Source of the DNA: Paenibacillus catalpae
GTDB lineage: Bacteria > Bacillota > Bacilli > Paenibacillales > Paenibacillaceae
Length of the DNA stretch: 64,000 nt
Direction of reading: 5' to 3'
Assembly (NCBI RefSeq): GCF_900112695.1
Contig: NZ_FOMT01000006.1
Span: forward strand, 186,001 to 250,000
Shown: positions 30,982-40,593 of the stretch, piece by piece
Numbering within the stretch: the stretch's first letter is position 1
How the letters are laid out: each line of letters opens with the position of its first letter
Position numbers and translations under genes: made by a program
Notes under the pieces: model-generated
Told to the model about the DNA's origin: nothing
The model's database searches: none
What the model saw: only the letters and a program-made list of their open reading frames with translations

Positions 30982-33495
30982 TTATTCTTCTTCTTCCTCG
31001 ACGATAATGCGAACCGTATTGGTCAGCAGACCGGCCCGGAAGCAGGAGGTTCCAAACCGGAATTCGAAAAGAACGGCTGCCTGGTTAATGATAATGCCGC
31101 CCATCGGCTCGGCCAGCACGTTCACCAGGAAGGTAAGTCTCCGCGTTACTCCCGGTGCGATGGTGCCAAGCGGGATACCGGCTTGAGGATCAGGCTGCGG
31201 AATGCCGTCGACGGTCAGACTTCCTGATACGAAGGAAAGCTGATTATCGAGCGGGTCATAGAAGATGACCTGGCTGGCCGTAATATCCGAAGATAGATTC
31301 GTGAGCGTAATGTTGTAATGGTAGCTGTCTCCGACCCTGACGATTTGCGCGTCGGCGGTTTTGAGGAAGGAGGCAAAGTCTGATGCGCGAATCATGGATA
31401 CCGGGTTCGATATCGTATTGGACTGGTAGGTCTGAGTTACTATCTGTTGATTCGGCAGCACGAAATCAGCTTTTACTTGAGCTGTATTCGTTAGTGCTCC
31501 GCTTCCTCTTACGAGGACATCAAAACGGATGGTCGTGCTTTGATTCTGAGCAATGGGCCCAAGACTAATGCCTTCGCTCGGATTATCATCCAGTCTAAGC
31601 ACGTTATTAACACGAATGGTTCCCGGAATGAATAGTGCATTCGCCGGAAGGATGTCCGTTAAAGTCGTTCGGCCGGATACCGCATTGCCGTTGTTAATGA
31701 CAAAGATGGTATAGGTAATCCGCTGTCCCACAAATAAGGAGACATCAAGAAAGGCTTTGGAGACAATCAGGTTAGGCGTATTCAGAACCGTTATCCAAGG
31801 GACTGTGACAAAGCTTGTTGAGAGGATGGGCTGAACCGTTCCTGCCATGACCGGTATGGTCAAACCAACGAGCGGTGTAAGGGTAACGCCCGGAACCGAT
31901 ACCTGCTGACTAAGCAGAACAGTTCCATCCGGACCGGTTATCGGCCCCAGGTTCGGAACTTGGCCCGGCGTTGGTGTTACGCCAGGCTTAAAGATAGGAA
32001 GGACAGGTAGAATGAGCCCGGGAACAGGCGTTACCCCCAACATGCCGCTTACAGAAATTTCTCCAGGCGTACAGGTTGCCGGTACAGTGCCTGGCGGAAC
32101 GGCGACGATAAAGCCGGCATTCGTAATTTGTCCATTAGGAGGATATCCCGTAACAAACGCCTGGAATTGAATGGTCACGACCTGCCCGACGTTGATGAGA
32201 CCGATGATGACCTGCTCGGTAACGTCCACACCGCTGAAGCGGCCTCCGTCAATAAATAAGCTGGATGGAATGAATTGAACGCCAGGAGGAAAGACCTCGG
32301 CCAATATGACTTCTCCGGGAGCCGTTCCTATATTTGTCACCGTAATCGTATACGTAATCGTATCGCCAAGCTGTGCGGTTGTGACATTTGGGGTTTTGGT
32401 CGCTGTAATGATTGGTCCCGTGACAACTGCAGGTGTCGTGGTTGAAGTCGATGTCGTGGTTGTGGTCGTCGGCACTGGCGTTGTAGTCGTTGAAGTTGTT
32501 GTTGTTGAAGTAGTGGGAACGGCGGTTGTTGTACTAGATGTACTCGATGTTGATGATGTGCTGGTTGTTGAGGTTGTACTCGTTGTTGATGTTGTTGATG
32601 TTGTTGACGTTGTTGTAGATGTAGTAGAAGAAGTCGTCGAAGTTGATGTGGTTGACGATGTCGGCACAACCGTACCCGGCAGGCAGCCCATAAACGGTAT
32701 ATTATGCGCCTCAAGCGTGCCGCCCACATTCGTGAGTGATTGAGCAACGAGCGTTCCATCAATGTTGCCGAAGCCAATCGCTTCCCAGTTCGCATAAGGT
32801 GCAAGCACGGAGCCGGTAATCGACAGGTTCTGGTTAAAGGCGGTAATCGCCTGATAGAGGTTCCAGAGAATGAATTGTCCGTCCCCGGGAGTAGCGGTAA
32901 CGCCATTGCGAAAAATCTGATAGCTTCCGAATCCGACACTGTCATCCCCAACATTGATGAGAATAGTCGAGCTTGCCGGAGCAATGATGTTAATGCCGTT
33001 TGCGGTATCCAGCCGCAGTCCGTTGCCGTCCACATTATTGCCGTTGAACATAAATATGTTAATGGCAGGATCCGTGCCTGTAAGTACGATTTGGCCAAAA
33101 TTAATGGTTACCGTGCCGTTTACGGGTAAGGCAGCCAGGTTAAGGGACAGCTGCGCCAAATATTGTTCAGCCCCGTCGAAGTCGATTGGCGTACTTACAA
33201 GGGGCTGGCCGGGTACTCCGTTATTATTGGTCATCGTGTAATTAATGACCGTACTGCCTGGGTAGATAACGGTATTCCCAGCGAAATTGGTACCCGCAGA
33301 AATATCAATATTTCCCCGCACAATCAAATCCGCTCTTGTCGTTGACACGGGCAGTGTATTGCCAATCCCATAGCTGTTATAAGTGGCATTGCCTCCAACG
33401 GCTACTCTCCCCTCTGAGTCTACAAAGGATTGGGTATGATCGCCAAACAGAAATAAGTTGAAGCTATTGGCTATCCCGAGATCAACACAGGCCAT
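30982..33495 (-). CDS. Choice-of-anchor A and DUF11-repeat protein with Thr/Ser-rich linker
   Basis: An 837-residue protein in three parts. Residues 1-275 are a choice-of-anchor-A domain (FNLFLFGDHTQSFVDSEGRVAVGGNA, later NITGSVLAPYANWEAIGFGNIDG-like). Residues about 277-357 are almost only Thr and Ser with a few Pro, Val and Ala. The remainder holds three or four DUF11-type beta-sandwich repeats (TATKTPNVTTAQLGDTITYTI, ISKAFLDVSLFVGQRITYTI-like). No signal peptide is visible, which fits spore-coat or exosporium loading from the mother cell better than secretion; that is inference. It is divergent from a glycosyltransferase that could decorate the Thr/Ser stretch. It ends in acidic EEEE. Confidence 0.8.
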   Translation of the reverse strand: MACVDLGIANSFNLFLFGDHTQSFVDSEGRVAVGGNATYNSYGIGNTLPVSTTRADLIVRGNIDISAGTNFAGNTVIYPGSTVINYTMTNNNGVPGQPLVSTPIDFDGAEQYLAQLSLNLAALPVNGTVTINFGQIVLTGTDPAINIFMFNGNNVDGNGLRLDTANGINIIAPASSTILINVGDDSVGFGSYQIFRNGVTATPGDGQFILWNLYQAITAFNQNLSITGSVLAPYANWEAIGFGNIDGTLVAQSLTNVGGTLEAHNIPFMGCLPGTVVPTSSTTSTSTTSSTTSTTTSTTSTTSTTSTTSTTSTSSTSSTSSTTTAVPTTSTTTTSTTTTPVPTTTTTTSTSTTTPAVVTGPIITATKTPNVTTAQLGDTITYTITVTNIGTAPGEVILAEVFPPGVQFIPSSLFIDGGRFSGVDVTEQVIIGLINVGQVVTIQFQAFVTGYPPNGQITNAGFIVAVPPGTVPATCTPGEISVSGMLGVTPVPGLILPVLPIFKPGVTPTPGQVPNLGPITGPDGTVLLSQQVSVPGVTLTPLVGLTIPVMAGTVQPILSTSFVTVPWITVLNTPNLIVSKAFLDVSLFVGQRITYTIFVINNGNAVSGRTTLTDILPANALFIPGTIRVNNVLRLDDNPSEGISLGPIAQNQSTTIRFDVLVRGSGALTNTAQVKADFVLPNQQIVTQTYQSNTISNPVSMIRASDFASFLKTADAQIVRVGDSYHYNITLTNLSSDITASQVIFYDPLDNQLSFVSGSLTVDGIPQPDPQAGIPLGTIAPGVTRRLTFLVNVLAEPMGGIIINQAAVLFEFRFGTSCFRAGLLTNTVRIIVEEEEE
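32425..32667 (-). repeat. Low-complexity Thr/Ser codon repeat
   Basis: DNA for residues 277-357 of the protein is built from near-tandem ACN/TCN triplets and short 9-nt units (on the plus strand, GTTGTTGAT-like). This tract may vary in length between strains by slippage. It is coding and in frame. Confidence 0.8.
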
Positions 33496-33615
33496 TCATG
33501 AATCCCCTCCCAAGTACAGTAATAAGCCCATTTACGCACACCTTAGATACCTATGCATATTCCCTCTTATTCAGGCATAGAAGACAGTATTTACACAAAA
33601 AAAGGGGGTCGGGTG

Positions 33616-34905
33616 TTGCAAATCGCCATTCTTACGATGTTTAACGGGCTGTCGAAGACCTATTCCCTGGTCAGTGTTGTAGAGGAGCATCTGCACATGC
33701 TGCTTGGCGGCGGAATGCGGGTGAAGGTGCTGGTCAGCCAGGACTGCCCTGATTCCGAGAGGTACGGGATCTATAACGATAAACGGATTGAATGGGTAAA
33801 AATAACGAACCGTCTGCAGGGTAAGCAGATCCACTGGATGGATTATACCCAGCCAACCGGCAGGGTCCATCCGAGCTTCTTTGAGGAGGCTGAGGCCGTT
33901 GCGGACAGCTTATATGACGCGCTGCAGGATGTGGATGTTGTCTTTCTCCACGATATTCTGTATCAAGGATGGCATCTCGTACATAATGTGGCCGTCCGCC
34001 AGGTGCAGGTCAGGCTTCCCCGGCTAAGGTTCCTCGCGATGAACCACTCCCATCCGGCCGCCAGGCCGCGGCGGATGGACTGGCCCCTCTCGGCGAGGTA
34101 TATGCCCCTTCCGAATGCGACGTATTTATATCCGGCGGAGTCGGGGCTTGCTGCACTGGCTGACCAATACATGGTTCCGCTCGAGCGGTGCAGAGCCATT
34201 CCTAACAGCTTGAATCTGTATGGCGAGATAAGTGAAGAGGTTAAGCGGCTCGGAGAACTGACCGATCTGCTCGAGCCGGATATTCTGGCGGTGTATCCTG
34301 GCCGGCTGACAACGGGTAAGCAGATGGAGAAAGCAGCCGCATTGCTGGGTGCCATAGGCGCCGTGTCCGGGAAGCGGGTGAAAATGATCTTTTGCGACTT
34401 TCCCTCACTTGATATTGAGCCCGCTGCTTATAAACAAAGAATCAGAAGCGAAGGGGAGATATACGGGCTTGGCGTCGATGCGCTTGTATTCACCTCGGAG
34501 CTGGGCTGGCCGGACGGATTCCCGCATCGCGGCGTTATGGATTTGTTCACCTTGAGCAACCTGTTTATATGCACGTCCTATTCGGAGTCATTTGGACTTA
34601 TTGTGCTGGAGGCGGCAAGCCGCGGGAATATGCTGGTCCTGAATCAGGCGGTGCCTGCTCTGGAGGAGCTGGGCAATCGGCTGAAGGCGTATTTCATGCG
34701 ATGGAATGCGCGGGGGTTCGGCTGCGACACGAGAGAAACCTATCATCCTTCTGAGGAAGCCTATTTACGCGAGCATGCGGAGCTGATCGTTCGCATGATG
34801 GATGATAATCCGGTCATACAGGCCAAAACCATCACCCGTCAGCGCTATAACCCGCAGTGGATATGGGAGCACCGGCTGAGGCCGTTAATTGAGAATCAAC
34901 TATAA
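33616..34905 (+). CDS. Glycosyltransferase, GT4-like family
   Basis: About 429 residues with a GT-B fold. The N-terminal lobe opens QIAILTMFNGLSKTYSLVSVVEEHLHMLL, and the C-terminal lobe has VYPGRLTTGKQMEKAAALLGAI and the nucleotide-sugar site SYSESFGLIVLEAASRG (E-x7-E-like). I place the start at TTG 33616 (or GTG 33613) because AAGGGGG lies at 33602-33608; an ATG at 33553 extends the frame without a ribosome site. It is divergent from the Thr/Ser-rich protein and precedes the germination operon. A target on the neighbouring protein is plausible but unproved. Confidence 0.82.
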   Translation: MQIAILTMFNGLSKTYSLVSVVEEHLHMLLGGGMRVKVLVSQDCPDSERYGIYNDKRIEWVKITNRLQGKQIHWMDYTQPTGRVHPSFFEEAEAVADSLYDALQDVDVVFLHDILYQGWHLVHNVAVRQVQVRLPRLRFLAMNHSHPAARPRRMDWPLSARYMPLPNATYLYPAESGLAALADQYMVPLERCRAIPNSLNLYGEISEEVKRLGELTDLLEPDILAVYPGRLTTGKQMEKAAALLGAIGAVSGKRVKMIFCDFPSLDIEPAAYKQRIRSEGEIYGLGVDALVFTSELGWPDGFPHRGVMDLFTLSNLFICTSYSESFGLIVLEAASRGNMLVLNQAVPALEELGNRLKAYFMRWNARGFGCDTRETYHPSEEAYLREHAELIVRMMDDNPVIQAKTITRQRYNPQWIWEHRLRPLIENQL

Positions 34906-34917
34906 AACCGGATGCCG

Positions 34918-34942
34918 GCCCCCTTGCCCAAGGGGGCTTTTT
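34918..34942 (+). terminator. Intrinsic terminator after the glycosyltransferase gene
   Basis: The stem GCCCCCTT / AAGGGGGC with a 4-nt GCCC loop is followed by TTTTT. Confidence 0.88.
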
Positions 34943-35014
34943 GCTGTTCTATGAATAATTTGGCAGTTCTAGAGGGAGCGTATAACATATCTTTTCCCAG
35001 TTACAGGGGATGCT

Positions 35015-36139
35015 ATGAAACGGGATGATATTCAGATGAATGTATCGGCGAGCAAAATTACAATAATCCAGCTGCTTATGATATTCGCTTTAACGAACGG
35101 ACTTATTGATCATGTCATTATTAACCCGATGCTGCTGGATTCCTCCGGCCGGGATGCCTGGATTACCGTTCTTGTAACGGGAGGCATGTTTATCGTATGG
35201 TGTCTGCTGCTTTCCTGGATGATCCGCAAATCCGGACAGCAGAAGTGGCAGAAGTGGATATCCGAGAAGACTCACCCTTTGGTGTCGTGGATCCTGATGA
35301 TACCGGTGTGCGTAGTCTTGTACGTGATTGGAGCTACAACCGTCATTCATACCGTGAAATGGAATACAACGAACTATTTGCCGGCTTCTCCTGCGCTGGT
35401 GCTGACGCTCACTCTGGTTGCGATCTGCTTCCTCATTACGATATGGGGGCTTCGCGTCATCGCGGTTACGGCAGGGGTATTGTTTCCCATTGTCAGTCTG
35501 CTGGGGGTATTCGTCAGTGTCTTTAATCATTCGGAAAAGGATTACCGTCTCCTAACTCCCATTCTGGAGCATGGGTGGGCTCCCGTTCTTGACGGCATCC
35601 TTTATGCTTCGAGCGGCTTCATTGAAGTCATCTTCATCCTGATGCTTCAGCATCGGCTCAGCGAGAAGATCAAGACCTGGCATGTATTTGCCTACAGCCT
35701 GTTTATTATTGTCATCATGCTGGGGCCCATCGTTGGGGCGATTACCGAATTCGGGCCAAAAGAAGCGTCCAATCAGATGACGCCTCCCTATGAGCAGTGG
35801 CGGCTGGTGAAGGTGGGGGAATATATCGAGCATGTCGATTTCTTCTCGATCTTTCAATGGATGTCGGGGGCATGCATTCGGATCAGTCTCGCCGCTTATT
35901 TGATTACGGATACCCTGAGGCTGACCGGACGGGTTCGGAAATGGGCTACAGCCATTATAATGGCCAGCTATATATTCGTTGGAATTATTCCAACGAATGA
36001 TAACACCTATTACAAGTGGATGTATGCCTTCTTTTTGCCGATATCGTTCGGTATCCTGTTTGCTGTGACAATCACGTGGATGGTCATAACGCTATTCGCC
36101 AAGCCTTCCAAACCATTCCGAAAGGGTGAGCCTCAATGA
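35015..36139 (+). CDS. gerAB: Spore germination receptor B subunit (GerAB type permease)
   Basis: A 374-residue membrane protein with ten helices, of the amino-acid permease-like endospore germination family. Segments such as KITIIQLLMIFALTNGLI at the start, the TM3-TM5 region and LPISFGILFAVTITWMVI at the end are typical. In germinosomes the B subunit binds the germinant, usually an amino acid. It is the first gene of a B-A-C operon; its TGA overlaps the A-subunit start (ATGA). It is presumably made in the forespore under SigG. The symbol is used for the family, not for a proven germinant. Confidence 0.88.
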   Translation: MKRDDIQMNVSASKITIIQLLMIFALTNGLIDHVIINPMLLDSSGRDAWITVLVTGGMFIVWCLLLSWMIRKSGQQKWQKWISEKTHPLVSWILMIPVCVVLYVIGATTVIHTVKWNTTNYLPASPALVLTLTLVAICFLITIWGLRVIAVTAGVLFPIVSLLGVFVSVFNHSEKDYRLLTPILEHGWAPVLDGILYASSGFIEVIFILMLQHRLSEKIKTWHVFAYSLFIIVIMLGPIVGAITEFGPKEASNQMTPPYEQWRLVKVGEYIEHVDFFSIFQWMSGACIRISLAAYLITDTLRLTGRVRKWATAIIMASYIFVGIIPTNDNTYYKWMYAFFLPISFGILFAVTITWMVITLFAKPSKPFRKGEPQ

Positions 36140-37605
36140 CAGCGCCGGCAGCCAGCATGAACTGGTCGGAGGAACGATTAAAGCAGTTATATAAAGGGTC
36201 GGCCGATGTATGCGTGAAGCCATGCCGGTTTGGAGCAAGCGATAGGACGGCAGTTGTATTGGTCTATGCCGTTGGCCTGTGCGACACGGGGCAAATCCAT
36301 GAATTTGCGCTCCCTGTCCTCGCCGAATATTACGATGGAGCGGGCAAAGTCACCGCCCAAGAGATGAATCAACTGGTGTCCCGGCTATCGCTGTTCTCTT
36401 ACAAGGGTCATCCTACAATCGATGAGATTGATGAGACGATCTTTGAGGGAGGGCTATTCCTCTACTTCGTCCAGGAGAAGCGTTATTTCCGGATGGAGAT
36501 CGCCGACCGTCCGCAGCGAATGCCAACGGAGTCAAGCACGGAGATCTCCATTAAAGGGCCAAAGGATGGCTTTAATGAAGATATGTCGACCAATGTGGCG
36601 CTTATCCGCAAACGGCTGCGCAGCCACTCGCTTAATGTTCGGGAATATACGCTTGGCAAACGGACGAAGACGAAGCTTGCGCTCCTTTATTTCTCGGATA
36701 TTATTAGTCCAAAGGTGTTAGATGCCGTTCATAAAAGCCTGGAATCCATTGATACCGACGGCGTATACAGCATTAATCAGCTGGAAGAGGCTTTAACGGG
36801 CTCGAAGTACAAGTTTCTTCCCTTGCTGGACTATACGGGCCGGCCTGATTATTGCGTGAACTCCCTGCTCTCGGGCCGGTTTCTCATTGTGATGGACGGC
36901 AATCCGCTTGTGATTGTGGGGCCGGCAGGATTAAGCCTGCTGCTCAAGTCGCCGGAAGATATTCATTTCAACTACACCTATATTTCATTCGCCCGGTTCA
37001 TCCGGTTATTTAGTCTGTTTGTGACGGTGTTTCTGCCGGGCATCTGGGTAGCCCTGATGGCCTTCCATCAGGACCAGCTGCCTTTCCGGATCATGGCGAC
37101 GATCTCGGTTTCACGGCTCGGGCTGCCGTTCTCGGCCCAAATTGAGATGTTTATTCTGCTCATGCTCCTGGAGATTTTCCGCGAGGCGGGCGTACGTCTT
37201 CCAACCTCGATTGGACAGACCTTAACCTCCATTGGGGGACTTATTATCGGGGATGCCGCAATCAGGGCGGGGCTTGTCTCTCCTTCAGTTGTAGTCGTAG
37301 GCGCCATAACGGCGGTCTCGGGCGTAACGCTGGTTAACCAGTCATTAAGCACGGTGGTCAGCATTATCCGGCTGTTCTTCTTCATCCTCTCCTCCTTCCT
37401 CGGCATGTACGGGGTTATTCTGGGGATTGTTATTTTTATTGCTGTAATGGGCAGTCAGAGCTCCTTCGGCGTCAGCTATCTGGCACCGTTATCCCCGCTT
37501 AAGATCAAGGATCTGGTTGCTTCGTTCCTCCGATTGCCGTGGTTTATGATGAAACGGCGTCCCATCAGCCTGCAGAATCAGGATGATGAACGGCAGGGAG
37601 GTTGA
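36136..37605 (+). CDS. gerAA: Spore germination receptor A subunit (GerAA type)
   Basis: A 489-residue GerA-family protein. The soluble N-terminal domain (about 1-280) is followed by five or so membrane helices (about 285-460). The conserved membrane-proximal part reads FLPGIWVALMAFHQDQLPF and later REAGVRLPTSIGQTLTSIGGLIIGDAAI, the strongest family signature. The A subunit assembles with B and C in the spore inner membrane and is proposed to form an ion channel. It overlaps the B gene upstream and lies 6 bp before the C gene. Confidence 0.92.
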   Translation: MTAPAASMNWSEERLKQLYKGSADVCVKPCRFGASDRTAVVLVYAVGLCDTGQIHEFALPVLAEYYDGAGKVTAQEMNQLVSRLSLFSYKGHPTIDEIDETIFEGGLFLYFVQEKRYFRMEIADRPQRMPTESSTEISIKGPKDGFNEDMSTNVALIRKRLRSHSLNVREYTLGKRTKTKLALLYFSDIISPKVLDAVHKSLESIDTDGVYSINQLEEALTGSKYKFLPLLDYTGRPDYCVNSLLSGRFLIVMDGNPLVIVGPAGLSLLLKSPEDIHFNYTYISFARFIRLFSLFVTVFLPGIWVALMAFHQDQLPFRIMATISVSRLGLPFSAQIEMFILLMLLEIFREAGVRLPTSIGQTLTSIGGLIIGDAAIRAGLVSPSVVVVGAITAVSGVTLVNQSLSTVVSIIRLFFFILSSFLGMYGVILGIVIFIAVMGSQSSFGVSYLAPLSPLKIKDLVASFLRLPWFMMKRRPISLQNQDDERQGG

Positions 37606-37611
37606 AATTTG

Positions 37612-38757
37612 ATGCGATTAATAGGAAGGATAGCGGTCCTTTGTTTATTAGTGGTGCCGGTTCTTCAAGGCTGTGCGAACTCAAGAGATATTCAGAACCT
37701 GGCTTACGTGACCGCGCTTGGCATCGACTATGAGGACGGTAAGTATAAGACCTACGTTCAGGTGCTTAACTTCTCGAATATCGCCCGGAGCGAGAATACG
37801 CAGCTGGGGACGGAAGTGCCGATCTGGATTGGCAAGGGGGAAGGGAAGACGCTTGCGCTTTCCCTGGCCGATACGAATACGACCTCTCAATTTCCGTTGT
37901 TCTGGGGGCATATGAAGGCGGTTGTGCTCAGTGAAAATATATTGAGGCACGGAGGCAAAGAAACCTACAGCACGCTCAACCGTCATTATGAGGTGCGGTA
38001 TAACGTCCTGGTATTTGGAACGGCGGAAAAGCTGCCGGATGTCCTCACTCAACGTTCCTTGTTCAATCTGTCGCCGCTTGACACGATTATGTTCACAAGC
38101 GTGCAGTCCCGCAGCCAAAGTCCTTATGTTATTGCCTCCTATGGCAACCGGCTGATTGCGAATATGAACGAGCCGGGCAACTCTTTCTATATGCCCTCTA
38201 TTGCCATCAACAAGAACAGCTGGCTGGAGGATGAGAAGAAGAAGGGGATGTTCGAGATGGACGGCGCTTACTTTTTCAACCATGGAAAGCTGGCGGACAA
38301 GATGACGGTGGAAGAACTGCAGGGTATACGGTGGGCTACCAAAAAAATCGCCAAAACAACGCTGCAGGTCCCGCTGGAGGAGGACAAGAACGCTGCGATT
38401 ACGTTTACTCATCCCAAGCTGAAAGTGAAGCCCCTTGTCCAGGGCGGCGATGTAACGTTTGAAATTTCCGTTAACGCGAAAGGTACAATCCGGGAGTCCT
38501 TTGACGCATCGATCCGGGAGCTGGAGGAGAAGGCGGAACAAACGATTGAGAATGAAATCCGGCATACCTTCAAAATTGGCCTGGCAAAAAAATGTGATCC
38601 TTTCCAGCTGGAAGAAACGCTGTACCGGCGGAATCCCCGGCTCTTCCACCAGCTAACGAAAGGCAGTTCGTTCTTCCTGAACGAACGTTCTCTCGGCAGC
38701 GTGCATGTTAAGGTGGACATCACAAGTACAGGTAAATATAAAGAGGTTGTGAAATAG
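37612..38757 (+). CDS. gerAC: Spore germination receptor C subunit (Ger(x)C lipoprotein)
   Basis: About 381 residues: the lipoprotein signal ends LQGCANSRDIQNLAYVTALGID, with the modified Cys at about residue 21 and the family's 'RDI' and 'GID' marks. Three-domain beta-rich architecture follows, ending with the late TSTGKYKEVVK. The C subunit is anchored on the outer face of the spore inner membrane and is needed for germinant response. The ATG at 37612 has GGGAGG upstream; a TTG three bases earlier is possible. It closes the B-A-C operon, two bases from the convergent SDR stop. Confidence 0.9.
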   Translation: MRLIGRIAVLCLLVVPVLQGCANSRDIQNLAYVTALGIDYEDGKYKTYVQVLNFSNIARSENTQLGTEVPIWIGKGEGKTLALSLADTNTTSQFPLFWGHMKAVVLSENILRHGGKETYSTLNRHYEVRYNVLVFGTAEKLPDVLTQRSLFNLSPLDTIMFTSVQSRSQSPYVIASYGNRLIANMNEPGNSFYMPSIAINKNSWLEDEKKKGMFEMDGAYFFNHGKLADKMTVEELQGIRWATKKIAKTTLQVPLEEDKNAAITFTHPKLKVKPLVQGGDVTFEISVNAKGTIRESFDASIRELEEKAEQTIENEIRHTFKIGLAKKCDPFQLEETLYRRNPRLFHQLTKGSSFFLNERSLGSVHVKVDITSTGKYKEVVK

Positions 38758-38759
38758 GC

Positions 38760-39500
38760 TTACAGCGTTTGGCCGCTGTCGACGGTGATAATCTGGCCAG
38801 TCATCGCTTCCTGCTCCAGCGCGGCGCAGATAAGCTGCGCAATATCCTCAGGCGTAGAGAGCTGCTGCAAGAGCAGGTTAGGAGCATGCTGCTTCATCTG
38901 CTCTTCTCTGCCGGCCCACCATCTGGTCTCCACGGCTCCCGGCACGACGCAGTTGACGCGAATAACGGGAGCCAAAGCGCGGGCAAGCGACTTGGTAAGG
39001 CCGTGAACGGCGGCCTTGGATACCGCGTAGGGCAGGGACGAGCCGAGGCCGGTTATGCCGGCGATGCTGCCAAGGTTGACGATGGCGCCCTGTCCCTGCT
39101 TTTGCATGTAGGGTGCGACGGCTCTGGCGCAGTAGAACATGCCCTTCACGTTGACAGCAAACAAGTTATCCCACACCTCTTCGGTTGCGGCCTCCAGATC
39201 CGGGAACGGAATATGGCTTGTAATGCCGGCATTATTAACAAGCAGGTCAATGCTGCCAAAGTGACGGACGATCTGCTCCGCCATATTTTTGACCTCTTGA
39301 TCCTTCGAGACATCTGCCTGCAGGGCAATCGCTTGTCCGCCCAGGCTCCGAATAAGCTGCACGGTCTCTTCGGCTTCTTCTCTGGAGCGTGAATAGTTGA
39401 CGGCAACCGATGTGCCCTTGCTTGCTAACGCCAGACTGGCTGCCCGGCCAATCCCGGTTCCTCCTCCGGTTACTAGCGCTGTTTTATGCTGCAGGTTCAT
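38760..39500 (-). CDS. SDR family oxidoreductase
   Basis: A 246-residue classical short-chain dehydrogenase. The cofactor loop is TGGGTGIG (11-18), NNAG is at 89-92, and the catalytic set is Ser145, Tyr158 and Lys162 (YAVSK). The strand after the glycine loop ends NYSRSR, favouring NADP(H). The fold matches 3-oxoacyl-ACP reductase-like members, but the substrate is not readable. It is divergent from a LysR regulator, the usual sign that it is the regulator's target. Confidence 0.88.
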   Translation of the reverse strand: MNLQHKTALVTGGGTGIGRAASLALASKGTSVAVNYSRSREEAEETVQLIRSLGGQAIALQADVSKDQEVKNMAEQIVRHFGSIDLLVNNAGITSHIPFPDLEAATEEVWDNLFAVNVKGMFYCARAVAPYMQKQGQGAIVNLGSIAGITGLGSSLPYAVSKAAVHGLTKSLARALAPVIRVNCVVPGAVETRWWAGREEQMKQHAPNLLLQQLSTPEDIAQLICAALEQEAMTGQIITVDSGQTL

Positions 39501-39582
39501 GTGATTTCCTCCCTTATTTCTTCCTTACATCGATTGTAAAAGTCTCAGATCGATTTGTATAATTGAATTAAGTGAATGTTTG

Positions 39583-39599
39583 GTTCAATTATATTGAAC
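39583..39599. promoter_or_regulatory. LysR-type operator
   Basis: GTTCAA-TTATA-TTGAAC is a perfect 6-5-6 inverted repeat that contains the T-N11-A core. It lies 25 bp upstream of the LysR start and about 83 bp from the SDR start, the expected regulator-binding position for a divergent pair. Confidence 0.65.
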
Positions 39600-39623
39600 T
39601 AATAAGGGATAAAGAGGTGCCGG

Positions 39624-40502
39624 ATGGATCTGAAAACCTTAAAGACCCTGCAGGCGATCGTGCGGCATGGCAGCTTTAATCAGGCGGCGGAAGAGCTCAG
39701 CTATGCTCAGTCCACGGTGACGATGCAAATTCAGAAGCTGGAGGCGGATCTGGGGGTACAGCTGTTTGAACGGGGGAAGAAGGTCCGGCTGACGGAAGCG
39801 GGACGGCTGTTCTACAAGCAAAGCCTGGATATCGTATACCGGATGGAGCAGCTGCAGGCCAATCTGTCGGATATGCATAAAGGCGAGGCGGGCAAAATCC
39901 GGCTTGGCGTAACGGAGCCAACCGCAAGCTCGCGGCTGCCGCAGCTGTTAATGGCTTTTATGCGGGAATTTCCCAAAATCGAGGTATCGCTTGAGATTGC
40001 AAGTACACCGGCGCTAGTAAGCAGCCTGAGGCAGGGAACGCTGGATTTTGCTTTATGCTCGGCGCCAGAGGCTGGAGAAGAGCTGTATTTCCACCCGCTG
40101 TTTCTGGAAAAGTTCGTCATGCTGCTGCCGGAGGATCATCCTCTCGCCGGGACCGATCGGGTTAGCTTGGCCGATCTGGAAGGGCACAGGCTGCTTATTA
40201 CCGCGGCCACCTGTCCCTACCGGAAGAAGCTGGAGAGAATACTGCAGGATGACGGACTAATCTCTATCCGGACGATGGAGATCGGCAGTATGACAGCGTT
40301 GAAGCATTATGTTGCAAGCGGTTTTGGCATTGCCCTTGTGCCGATGTATGCCCTTGATCCCTTGCCCGCCGGCACGATAACAAGGGAGATTCAAGGTGCA
40401 TCGGTCGATATGCTCATGGGAATGCTCAGTCGAACGGGGCCGTTAGCTCCGGCTGCTGCCAAACTTTACGATAAATTAAGGCAAGATATGGAAAGGATTT
40501 AA
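39624..40502 (+). CDS. LysR-family transcriptional regulator
   Basis: A 292-residue regulator with an N-terminal winged helix (MDLKTLKTLQAIVRHGSFNQAAEELSYAQSTVTMQIQKLEADLGVQLFERGKKVRLTEAG, 1-60) and a two-lobed effector domain. The effector domain's hinge strand reads IRLGVTEPTASSRLPQLLMAFMREFP. The ATG at 39624 follows AGAGGTG. It is divergent from the SDR gene over a T-N11-A palindrome. The effector is unknown. Confidence 0.9.
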   Translation: MDLKTLKTLQAIVRHGSFNQAAEELSYAQSTVTMQIQKLEADLGVQLFERGKKVRLTEAGRLFYKQSLDIVYRMEQLQANLSDMHKGEAGKIRLGVTEPTASSRLPQLLMAFMREFPKIEVSLEIASTPALVSSLRQGTLDFALCSAPEAGEELYFHPLFLEKFVMLLPEDHPLAGTDRVSLADLEGHRLLITAATCPYRKKLERILQDDGLISIRTMEIGSMTALKHYVASGFGIALVPMYALDPLPAGTITREIQGASVDMLMGMLSRTGPLAPAAAKLYDKLRQDMERI

Positions 40503-40593
40503 GCCCCTGTATAGAGAAAGAATGTTATGGAGACGATAGAGCAAGTGATTTCTGTTCAATCGTTAAACTTAGTCTAAGAAAGAGGGAAAATTC

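Noticed and set aside
32425..32667. Repeat array that at first sight could be CRISPR or tandem DNA repeats
   Set aside because: The units are irregular Thr/Ser codons in frame inside a long gene, with no spacers or cas genes.
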